Notes under the pieces: generated by a model
The model's database searches: none
Told to the model about the DNA's origin: nothing
The model's input: the letters and a program-made list of their open reading frames with translations, nothing else
Shown here: positions 31,967-38,608 of the stretch, in pieces
How positions within the stretch are numbered: position 1 is the first letter of the stretch
Layout of the letters: each line of letters starts with the position of its first letter
Position numbers and translations under genes: made by a program
DNA from: a bacterium
GTDB taxonomy: Bacteria; Planctomycetota; UBA1135; GCA-002686595
Length of the DNA stretch: 39,392 bases
Assembly: GCA_030426785.1 (NCBI GenBank)
Contig: JAUHXY010000005.1
Location: 1-39,392, forward strand
Direction of reading: 5' to 3'

Positions 31967-31990
31967 CAGCACGGGTGTTGTTGTTTTTTT
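31967..31990 (+). other. Element antisense to tRNA-Leu followed by seven Ts, unit 2
   Basis: CAGCACGGGTGT recurs exactly at 31967-31978, followed by TGTTG and a run of seven Ts. In this unit GCTGAC at 31929-31934 can also pair with GTCAGC just before the element, giving a possible intrinsic terminator. The tRNA-tail copy of unit two lacks the AACACCC part, so a full 12-base match exists only to the genuine tRNA. Confidence 0.6.
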
Positions 31991-31992
31991 AG

Positions 31993-32012
31993 CGAGCGCC
32001 TTACGGCGCTCG
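31993..32012 (+). repeat. Hairpin in repeat unit 2
   Basis: CGAGCGCC-TTAC-GGCGCTCG, the same eight-pair stem as in unit 1 with one base changed in the loop. Stem conservation with linker divergence suggests RNA-level constraint. Confidence 0.7.
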
Positions 32013-32080
32013 ACATGGGCGTGCTGGCTTTGGCCAGGGAGTTTGGGTGTGGAGTTGCCCTGGTTAGCGTCGATTGGCAA

Positions 32081-32243
32081 GGGTGACTGGTTTGTTTGCC
32101 TTGTTGTAGCTCTGGTTTGTTGAGGAGCCTGTTGGGTTGTCCTTTGGACCCAGGTTGCTGGGTGGACTGGGGTCTAGGGAGTGCTCCGGGCGGTGCTCGA
32201 TACCCGCTTGTGGCTTGAGTTTGAGGGCCCCTAGGGTTTGGGG
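32081..32243. other. G/T-rich spacer after the repeats
   Basis: This stretch is strongly G/T-rich on the plus strand (C/A on minus), unlike the flanking genes. I see no gene, and no clear terminator for the minus-strand gene that ends at 32244. It may be decayed repeat sequence. Confidence 0.35.
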
Positions 32244-34316
32244 TTATTGGGGGGTGGGGAGGGGGGTGTGGGCGCGGAGGGCCAGTTTGAAGTGTTTGGG
32301 GTCCAGGCGGAGTTGGAGCAGGACGTGGTCCATGGATTCCATGTAGGTGATCTCGCGGTCGCGCTTGGCCATGAGTTTGGGGGTGTTGACGACTCGGTAT
32401 TCGTCGGCCCATTCCGTTAAGCGTTGGTCGACGATGGCGCGCAAGCGGTCGACCTCGGCGGTGGAGAGTTGGTTGATTGGGCGGCCGCCGAATTGTTCGT
32501 TGCGCACCTCGCGTTCGACGATTGGGCGCTGTTGGGCCCAATTGATGGAGTTGAGCACGTTGTCCTCCGCCCACTGTTTGGCGATTTTGCGGAGCGTGGG
32601 CGCGGCTTTTTTGGGGTTGAACCAGACGATCAGGTTGGCCTTGTCGAGCGCTCCTTCCACTTGGCGCCGGAAAGAGGGCAGCTCCGACAAGCGCTGGTAG
32701 CCGCGGTCACCACCTTGGAAGTAGGTGCGGCGCAGCGCCTCGAACATGCGCTCGTGGTTCGTGATCCAGAAGTGGTTCTCGTCCGTGAGCATGGTCGCCA
32801 TCATGCCCGTGCCGGGGATCAACGGGGACCAAAACTCGCGGGTTGCGAAGCCACCCGAGTCGTAGATGTAGTAGCCGGTGTCGTTGGGATTGGCGGAGTC
32901 GTAGCCCTTCAAGCCGAACTTTTCGGGGTTGCGGCCCACCATGTCGCGGATGTCGTCGAGCTTTTTGACCGAGTCGGCGCCCTGCGTCCAGGTGACCAGG
33001 GTCATGGCGAACACCGGCATGCCGTCGGTTTCCGCTTGGAATTCCTGCCCGTCTTTGCCCCGCGCGATGACGGGGCCGTAATCGTTTTCGCGCACGATCA
33101 AGGCCATGCGGTTGCGCAGAGAAGATCCCAAAGCGTCGAGCAGGTCATCCAGGCTCTTGAAGTGACCGGTGCTCTTGACGGCGTCCTCGATGTTCGAACG
33201 CATCGCTGGCTCGACCGAGTCGAAGACCTGAGCCAACAGGTCGGCGATCGGGCCGTGCATGTACGCGAACAGGACGCAGTCGGCGGGTGCCATGCGCGCC
33301 GCCGTGCGCAGCATTTGATCGCGCTCGAAGCCGTCGACTCGATAGAGCCGGGACTGGAAGGGGGTCACGCTCTCGGAAGAGAACGTGCCCGACAGATCGA
33401 TCTGCACGCCGTGATCGAAGCGCACCAAGCCGTGCACGTCCTTGCAGGAAGGGGCCTGGATCAAGCGTCCCAAGAAGGCTTGCGAAAAGCGATCGCTCTT
33501 GGTGTTGGGCCAGGGCCCCCCCTTGCCGAGGGACTGAAAGGTCTTGCCCACGTCGAGCAACACCTGCAAGCCGCTCTCCCCCACCTTGTCCTCCACGCGC
33601 ATGATTTGATCGATGTAGCCCGCGCTCAATGCCAGGGAGTCCTTGCCCCCTACCGCCTTCAGCGCCGGCCCCCGCGCCACCAAATCCTTGTGGTTGCCCA
33701 CCACGAGCACGTCTTGCACGCGCGTAATGAAGAGCGGCTTCTTCAATTGCCCGCCCGTCAGTCCGTAAACCCCGTCTTGGCTTTCGACGACGAAATTCTG
33801 GCCCGAAAAGCGGCGTAACAGTTTGGGGTAGCGCAGGACGGCCGCTGCCAGCTTTCCCGGCCAGCCCACACGACCGCAAATCATCCATTGCGCGTTGCCG
33901 AGGCCCTGACCGGCGAAGTTCCCGGCGATCGCGACCTCTTCGCCGCCGAAGATATCCAAGGGGCCGAGGCCGAGCGGCAATTGGCGCGTTTGCTCGCGGA
34001 TGCGTTCGACCAGCCCGTCCAGATCGTTCTTTTGGGTCCAAGCCTCAAACTCCGGGGAACCCGACCAGACCCGCCATCCCTTCGTATCTTCGATCTGGTC
34101 CCAGGCCGCCAAGACCGGGAATTCGCCGAAGTCAGCGGCCAAGTTTTCCTTCGCCAGGAAGAAATCCACCTGTCGCGGAATCAAACCGGCGACCGCATGG
34201 GGCCACTTGGACTCGAAGGGTTTGAAGAGAAAGGTCGAGAACGCGAAGTACCCGAGGAACAGGAGCACGGCGAGCGAGATCGCCGAAATCTTGAGGATGC
34301 GTTTCTTGCGGCTCAT
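32244..34316 (-). CDS. Large membrane-anchored extracytoplasmic protein, unknown
   Basis: A 690-residue protein. One N-terminal helix (ISAISLAVLLFLGYFAFSTF) follows a Lys/Arg cluster (MSRKKRILK), so the rest is outside the cytoplasm. The body has repeated GLGPLDIFGGEEVAIAGNF-like and LFITRVQDVLVVGNHKDLV-like strand-turn segments, AARMAPADCVLFAYMHGPI, and a C-terminal helical region (NLIVWFNPKKAAPTLRKIAK, VDRLRAIVDQRLTEW). The segment 'PADCVLFAYMHGP...' resembles the DUF3352-like class of large exported proteins, but I cannot assign it firmly. No catalytic motif is evident. A TAGAAT box lies 12 bases before the ATG. It is a stand-alone gene. Confidence 0.75.
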   Translation of the reverse strand: MSRKKRILKISAISLAVLLFLGYFAFSTFLFKPFESKWPHAVAGLIPRQVDFFLAKENLAADFGEFPVLAAWDQIEDTKGWRVWSGSPEFEAWTQKNDLDGLVERIREQTRQLPLGLGPLDIFGGEEVAIAGNFAGQGLGNAQWMICGRVGWPGKLAAAVLRYPKLLRRFSGQNFVVESQDGVYGLTGGQLKKPLFITRVQDVLVVGNHKDLVARGPALKAVGGKDSLALSAGYIDQIMRVEDKVGESGLQVLLDVGKTFQSLGKGGPWPNTKSDRFSQAFLGRLIQAPSCKDVHGLVRFDHGVQIDLSGTFSSESVTPFQSRLYRVDGFERDQMLRTAARMAPADCVLFAYMHGPIADLLAQVFDSVEPAMRSNIEDAVKSTGHFKSLDDLLDALGSSLRNRMALIVRENDYGPVIARGKDGQEFQAETDGMPVFAMTLVTWTQGADSVKKLDDIRDMVGRNPEKFGLKGYDSANPNDTGYYIYDSGGFATREFWSPLIPGTGMMATMLTDENHFWITNHERMFEALRRTYFQGGDRGYQRLSELPSFRRQVEGALDKANLIVWFNPKKAAPTLRKIAKQWAEDNVLNSINWAQQRPIVEREVRNEQFGGRPINQLSTAEVDRLRAIVDQRLTEWADEYRVVNTPKLMAKRDREITYMESMDHVLLQLRLDPKHFKLALRAHTPLPTPQ

Positions 34317-34328
34317 AGTCGTTCGGGA

Positions 34329-34334
34329 ATTCTA
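34329..34334 (-). promoter_or_regulatory. TANNNT box (TAGAAT), near-leaderless
   Basis: TAGAAT on the minus strand ends 12 bases before the ATG of the 690-residue protein gene. The resulting leader would be about five nucleotides, too short for a Shine-Dalgarno sequence, and none is present. Confidence 0.4.
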
Positions 34335-34544
34335 GCGGCTCGTTCGCTCGGCTAGGCGCCCCAGGTCGATTCCCGGTGCCTTGCGCCCGGTCCGACGCAA
34401 CGGGGGGAAGTACTGCAAGCGCTGGAAAGGAGGTGGACGCAGGACCAGTGGGTTCCTTCCCCGCCGGAACCCAGAAATCGTCGATTTGCAGCGGGCCAGG
34501 CCATTCCCCGCACTCGATCGCTACGCCGCGGCTCCGAGCCCGAT

Positions 34545-34550
34545 TAAAAT
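34545..34550 (+). promoter_or_regulatory. TANNNT -10 box (TAAAAT), leaderless arrangement
   Basis: TAAAAT is followed by GCGACC and the ATG of the aminotransferase. It is the best -10 match in the window, and no Shine-Dalgarno sequence is possible between it and the start. Confidence 0.55.
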
Positions 34551-34556
34551 GCGACC

Positions 34557-35723
34557 ATGCAAGAGAATCGCCGCGCAAAAGCCCTGCCGGGGTCGGCCAC
34601 CCTGCAACTCGCCGCACGCGCCAAGGAACTGGCTGCACAGGGCCTGCCGGTGCTCTCCATGGCCGTAGGCGAGCCCGACTTCGACGCTCCCGCGGCCGCG
34701 CAACAGGCCGCGGTCGCAGCCGTCGCAAGCGGCCAGGTGCGCTACACCCCCGCTGCGGGGCTGCTCGAGCTGCGCACCACCATCGCCCAGCACGTGGAAA
34801 CCACCCGCGGGTACTCGGTCGACCCGCAACACATCGTGGTCGGGCACTCCTGCAAGCACATGCTCTCCGCCGCCTTGGAAGTGCTGCTGGAGCCGGGGGA
34901 CGAAGTCCTGTTGATCACGCCAGCTTGGAACAGCTACGAGGCGCAGATCCAAATCGCGGGCGGACAGCCCGTGTGGGTCCCTTGCCAGTCCGACCTGCGC
35001 CCGGATCTAGACGCGCTCGAAAGCGCCATCGGTCCCAGAACCAAGGGAATGCTGCTCAACTCCCCCAGCAACCCCTCCGGCTACGTGTGGACCCGCGCGG
35101 AATTGGAGCGGCTCGCCGCGTTGGTCGAAGCCCACGACCTGTTCGTGCTGTGCGATGAGATCTACCGCCGCCTCGTGTTTGACGGAGCGACTTGTCCTTC
35201 CTTCACGAGCCTGGACGAGCGTTTGCGGGCGCGCACGGTCCTGGTCGACGGTGCTAGCAAGAACTTCGCGATGACGGGGTATCGCATCGGCTACGCCTTG
35301 GCTCCTGCGCCGATCGCCGCGGCGCTCGGGCGGCTTGTCAGCCAAACGACCGGCTGCCCCAACTACGTATCGCAAAAGGCTTACCAAGCCGTGCTCGCGC
35401 AAGAGCCGCCCGAAGTGGAGCGCATGGTAGCCGCCTTCGAGGAACGTCGCGATTTCTTCGTTCCCCGTCTGCGCGAACTTGGCATGGAATTGCGCACTCC
35501 CGGTGGTGCGTTTTATGCCTTTCCGAACATCGCGGCGCACTTGCGAGGGCGCACGGCGACCGAGTTCTGCGCGCAGTTGCTGGAACAACAACACGTCGCG
35601 GCGGTCCCAGGATCGATTTTTCACGCCCCCGACCACATCCGCTTGAGCTACGCGTTGTCCTTGCAGGACTTGGACGAAGCCTTGCGACGCATCGCCACGT
35701 TCTTGGCAACGCCTCCAGCCTGA
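34557..35723 (+). CDS. PLP-dependent class I/II aminotransferase, aspartate aminotransferase-like
   Basis: A 388-residue cytoplasmic aminotransferase of fold type I. The N-terminal MQENRRAKALPGSATLQLAA and MAVGEPDFDAP are typical of the bacterial/thermophile aspartate aminotransferase subgroup. PLP-site residues are visible: Tyr in VRYTPAAG, Asn172 in NSPSNPSGYVW, Asp200 and Tyr203 in LCDEIYRR, the Schiff-base Lys235 in DGASKNFAMTGYRIGY, and the C-terminal Arg in IRLSYALS that binds the substrate carboxylate. Aspartate, aromatic or other substrates are possible within this subgroup. The gene is alone; its 3' end converges with the HD gene, 12 bases away. Translation is probably leaderless. 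Confidence 0.9.
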   Translation: MQENRRAKALPGSATLQLAARAKELAAQGLPVLSMAVGEPDFDAPAAAQQAAVAAVASGQVRYTPAAGLLELRTTIAQHVETTRGYSVDPQHIVVGHSCKHMLSAALEVLLEPGDEVLLITPAWNSYEAQIQIAGGQPVWVPCQSDLRPDLDALESAIGPRTKGMLLNSPSNPSGYVWTRAELERLAALVEAHDLFVLCDEIYRRLVFDGATCPSFTSLDERLRARTVLVDGASKNFAMTGYRIGYALAPAPIAAALGRLVSQTTGCPNYVSQKAYQAVLAQEPPEVERMVAAFEERRDFFVPRLRELGMELRTPGGAFYAFPNIAAHLRGRTATEFCAQLLEQQHVAAVPGSIFHAPDHIRLSYALSLQDLDEALRRIATFLATPPA

Positions 35724-35735
35724 AACGCAGGCGAA

Positions 35736-37193
35736 TCAGCCCTCGCGGGGTAAAGCGTAGACGTTGCGCGCCCCTTGGAATTCGGCCTGCGCAACCGCTT
35801 GGACCTGTCGCAGCACCTCGGGATCCGCGTCGCTGCACAACACATAGAACTTCCACAGATTGCGGTACGAGTTCTCCAGATCCGCCAGCCGCGGCACCCG
35901 GTCCCCGAAGTGCGCCAGGGGCAGCACTTGGCTCTCCCCCGGCCAGCGCACGTGAATGCGCGCTTCTTTGAGCTGCATGTGCTGCGCGGGGCAATACACG
36001 ATCACGTGGATGCGTTTGCCGGTAGCGAAGTGCACCGCATCTTCGATGCGTTGTTCGACCGCTTCACGCTCTTTCGCGCCGCCGTTGGCGAAGAAGCGCT
36101 CCACCAGTTGGGCTTGGATCGCTTCGTTTTCGTAGGCCGGAAAGACGCACGTGCGCTTGTACAACCGTCGGTGTCGGAACCGCCGGATGAGGTCTCGCAC
36201 CCGTTGGCCCGTCGCTTCCGGCAGCTTCGTACTGGCCCTTTCGAGCACTAACAGCATGGAATCGTCCGTGCAATCGTACAGGTCCTCCTCCGACAAAGCG
36301 CCGCCGCGCACGCACAGGTCGACCGCCCGCGCCACCAATGCCCCGGCGCTAACCTTGGCGTGGTGGTAGTACACCCGTTCGGAAAAGAAGTAGCGCGCGT
36401 CCAAAAGCCGCACGACCTCGCTCAGGATGTCCTCCCGCAAGAGATCGTGCTTGGACAGGTCGATGTAGAGGTTGCCGCTGGCGCGATCGATCTTGAAGTA
36501 GCTCGTCACCCGCTGGTCGACCTGTAGCTTCAAGCCTGTGAAGTACGCGTCCCGCGCCAAGTAATCCAAAATGTCGGCCGCAATGGTGCCCGACAGGAGC
36601 TGCATCCAGTAGGAGGGCACTTCCTGTCGGCCTTCGGTGCCCGGCTTCGTCAGGATCGAAAAGACGGTGTCCCGCACCCCCAATTCCTGCAGGACCCGCC
36701 CGAGGGCCCGATTGGGAGCCAACATGCGACGGTAGCGATAGGCGGAATCATGGCGCTCAAAGATCCCGTCCTGGTCTTCGATGTTGTGCCCGAAGGGGAT
36801 GTGCGTGACGTCGTGCAGCAGCGCCGCGATGCGGATCACGCGGGCTTCCTCGTCGCCGATCGCCAAGGAGGCGGCCGGTTTGAGGTGGAAGGAGAGGTTG
36901 ACCGAGTCGATCAACTGCTGCACGCAGTGCACCGTTCCGATGGAGTGATCAAAGCGCGTGTGCAGCGCCCCCGGAAAGACCAAGTACGTCGTCCCAAGCT
37001 GCTTGATGCCGCGCATGCGCTGCATTTCCGGCGTATCCAGCAGGCGCAGCTCTTCGTGGGTGAGGTACACGTCCCCGTGCACGGGATCGCGGATGACGCT
37101 GTACTGTTTTTTGGCCAAGGGGTTCGATTCGTCGGTGGCGCAAAGAGAGCGAGGCCACAACGTGAGGGCTCGCCGTATGGTTCGGGCGAGCAT
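35736..37193 (-). CDS. HD-superfamily phosphohydrolase (COG1078/SAMHD1-like)
   Basis: A 485-residue HD-domain protein of the dNTPase/SAMHD1-like class. IRDPVHGDVYLTHEELRLLD, then EMQRMRGIKQLGTTYLVFPG, ALHTRFDHSIGTVH (His78, His83), and RIAALLHDVTHIPFGHNIED (His127, Asp128) give the metal-binding HD site, with a later Asp in ADILDYLARDAYFTGL. Enzymes of this group hydrolyse dNTPs or other phosphate esters; the real substrate is not known here. The ORF track begins 61 residues earlier at 37376, overlapping the divergent glycosyltransferase; I choose the ATG at 37193, which has GGGAAGAG about four bases upstream. The C-terminal third (from about residue 340) is a family-specific helical and beta extension. 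Confidence 0.85.
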   Translation of the reverse strand: MLARTIRRALTLWPRSLCATDESNPLAKKQYSVIRDPVHGDVYLTHEELRLLDTPEMQRMRGIKQLGTTYLVFPGALHTRFDHSIGTVHCVQQLIDSVNLSFHLKPAASLAIGDEEARVIRIAALLHDVTHIPFGHNIEDQDGIFERHDSAYRYRRMLAPNRALGRVLQELGVRDTVFSILTKPGTEGRQEVPSYWMQLLSGTIAADILDYLARDAYFTGLKLQVDQRVTSYFKIDRASGNLYIDLSKHDLLREDILSEVVRLLDARYFFSERVYYHHAKVSAGALVARAVDLCVRGGALSEEDLYDCTDDSMLLVLERASTKLPEATGQRVRDLIRRFRHRRLYKRTCVFPAYENEAIQAQLVERFFANGGAKEREAVEQRIEDAVHFATGKRIHVIVYCPAQHMQLKEARIHVRWPGESQVLPLAHFGDRVPRLADLENSYRNLWKFYVLCSDADPEVLRQVQAVAQAEFQGARNVYALPREG

Positions 37194-37334
37194 CGTACTC
37201 TTCCCGGCCGGCTTCGTCTTGGTTCCGTGGAGAAAGCTACGCGCACGAAAGCGGATCACACGCAGCGGTCCCACTCTCCCATCGACTCCCAAATCGGCGA
37301 CGAAAAAGCCGTGGCGTCCCCCAGCGCAGGCCCC

Positions 37335-37340
37335 TACCCT
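37335..37340 (+). promoter_or_regulatory. TANNNT -10 box (TACCCT), leaderless arrangement
   Basis: TACCCT is followed by GCCCCCT and the ATG at 37348. No purine-rich ribosome binding site exists here. Confidence 0.45.
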
Positions 37341-37347
37341 GCCCCCT

Positions 37348-38487
37348 ATGAGCGACACGCTGCGCCTCCTCGCCATCGAGCCCTGGCTCGGCGGCAGCCA
37401 TCGGCAGCTCCTGGAGGGTTGGCGCCGCCACTCGAATCATTCGATCGAGGTGCTCGGACTCGCCGCTCGGCATTGGAAGTGGCGCATGGCCGCCGGCGCG
37501 CGCACGCTGGCACTACGCGCTCGCGAGCTACCGCGCCCCGATGCTCTGTGGGTCTCCGATTACGTGGACCTGCCCCAGCTCAAGGCGTTCCTACCGCGCG
37601 ATTGGGCCGACGTGCCCACCCTGCTCTACTTCCACGAGAACCAACTCACCTACCCGCGCTCGCCGCAGGACGACCACGCTTACGACTTCGGTCCCGCTTG
37701 GACGAACCTGACGTCGGCCCTGTGCGCGGATGGGATCGCGTTCAACAGCGAGTACCATCGCAGCGAGCTCGCCGAAGCCACGGCTGAGTTGCTGGAGAAG
37801 CTCCCCCGCCCGCGCCCCACGGAGGTGCTCGAGGCGATCGCGGCGGCCGACGTGTTGCCGCCCGGTATCGACTGGAGCGCGATCCCTTTGGGATCGGGTG
37901 CTCCGCCCGATGCCCCCCTGCGCATCGTCTTCAACCATCGTTGGGAACACGACAAGGGTCCGGACGCTTGGCTGCGCTTAGCCGCCGAAGCGATCGACGA
38001 AGGCCTCCCGATCGAACTCGTGCTGCTAGGCGAACGCAGTGCCAAGCCGTTGCAGGCCGGCCAAGCGCACCTGGAAGCTTTGCGCGGGCACATTTTACAC
38101 CGCGGACGGGTCGAAAGCCGACAGACCTACTACGAGTGGCTAGGCCGCTGCGACGTGGCGATCTCCACCGCCCACCACGAGTTTTACGGCATGGCCATCC
38201 TCGAAGCGGCGGCCGCTGGCTGTTTGCCCGCCGTTCCCCATCGATTGGCCTACCCCGAGGTGCTGGGCGCCAACAACGCGGTGCGCAGCCTCTACGATCG
38301 TCCGGAGGACTTGCTACGCCGCCTGCGCCATTGGGCCCTGGAGCGGGATCGTTTCCGCGACTGGGAGGCCCGCCGGGCGATTCGCGCTTCGGTGGAGCGG
38401 CATGCCCTGGAGCACAGTGCCCGCGCTCTCGATCAGCGCATGGAGGGTTTGGTGGAAGCCGCCCGCACGACCGGCACGCACCGTTAG
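37348..38487 (+). CDS. DUF3524 glycosyltransferase, tRNA-queuosine mannosyltransferase (QTMAN)-like
   Basis: A 379-residue GT-B protein. The N-terminal DUF3524-type region is LLAIEPWLGGSHRQLLEGWR, LGLAARHWKWRMAAGARTLA, WVSDYVDLPQLKAFLPRDW and LLYFHENQLTYPRSPQDDHA, with FNSEYHRSEL after it. This matches the eukaryotic GTDC1/QTMAN family, which mannosylates queuosine in tRNA-Asp. The C-terminal donor domain has VFNHRWEHDKGPDAWLRLA and the E-x7-E motif in HEFYGMAILEAAAAGCLPAV. The longest ORF extends 130 residues further upstream over the divergent HD gene; I start at the ATG at 37348, seven bases after a TACCCT box. Whether bacterial members modify tRNA is not established to my knowledge; a surface-glycan role is the alternative. 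Confidence 0.85.
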   Translation: MSDTLRLLAIEPWLGGSHRQLLEGWRRHSNHSIEVLGLAARHWKWRMAAGARTLALRARELPRPDALWVSDYVDLPQLKAFLPRDWADVPTLLYFHENQLTYPRSPQDDHAYDFGPAWTNLTSALCADGIAFNSEYHRSELAEATAELLEKLPRPRPTEVLEAIAAADVLPPGIDWSAIPLGSGAPPDAPLRIVFNHRWEHDKGPDAWLRLAAEAIDEGLPIELVLLGERSAKPLQAGQAHLEALRGHILHRGRVESRQTYYEWLGRCDVAISTAHHEFYGMAILEAAAAGCLPAVPHRLAYPEVLGANNAVRSLYDRPEDLLRRLRHWALERDRFRDWEARRAIRASVERHALEHSARALDQRMEGLVEAARTTGTHR

Positions 38488-38545
38488 CTCGCGAAGCGCA
38501 AGCGGTCGAGGACACCGATGCCGGGCGCTCTTCCGCCAGAAACGG

Positions 38546-38574
38546 CGAAACCTGCCCGACGGGGGCAGGTTTCG
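38546..38574. terminator. Perfect 12-bp hairpin between convergent genes
   Basis: CGAAACCTGCCC and GGGCAGGTTTCG pair perfectly around GACGG. The A/T triplets sit inside the stem ends. It lies between the convergent QTMAN-like and aconitase-family genes and probably ends both transcripts. Confidence 0.7.
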
Positions 38575-38608
38575 AAGGCAGAAGCCGACCGCCCGGGGCA
38601 CTCGAGCG

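Larger units (their letters stand above)
31761..32080 (+). repeat. 129-bp tandem repeats carrying the tRNA-Leu 3' end (rtT-like)
   Basis: The repeat begins inside the tRNA. The unit starts GTGCTGGTTCGATTCCAGTC (T arm), runs through the acceptor 3' strand and CCA, then CTTTGGCGGGCTGAC, AGCGTCGGTTGGCAGTG, CAGCACGGGTGT, a T-rich run, and the hairpin CGAGCGCC-N4-GGCGCTCG. Unit one is 31761-31889; unit two is 31890 to about 32020, beginning 129 bases later. A third decayed unit starts at 32021 (GTGCTGGCTTTGG) and retains AGCGTCGATTGGCAAGG at the right offset. Copies agree closely in the tRNA part and hairpin stems and differ in linkers. The arrangement is like the tandem repeats after tRNA-Tyr in the E. 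coli tyrT operon. Confidence 0.9.

Noticed and set aside
31761-32020. CRISPR array or integrative-element attachment sites
   Set aside because: The repeats are 129 bp, adjoining without unique spacers, and no cas, integrase or cargo genes are near. They match a tRNA end, so a local duplication explains them better.
31736-32080. 114-aa minus-strand ORF with repeated SGARDWNRTST
   Set aside because: This is the reverse translation of the tRNA-Leu and its 3'-end repeats. Peptides with GARDWNRTST are a known kind of false prediction from tRNA tails.
32424-33818. 464-aa plus-strand ORF
   Set aside because: Antisense of the 690-residue exported protein; no protein-like features.
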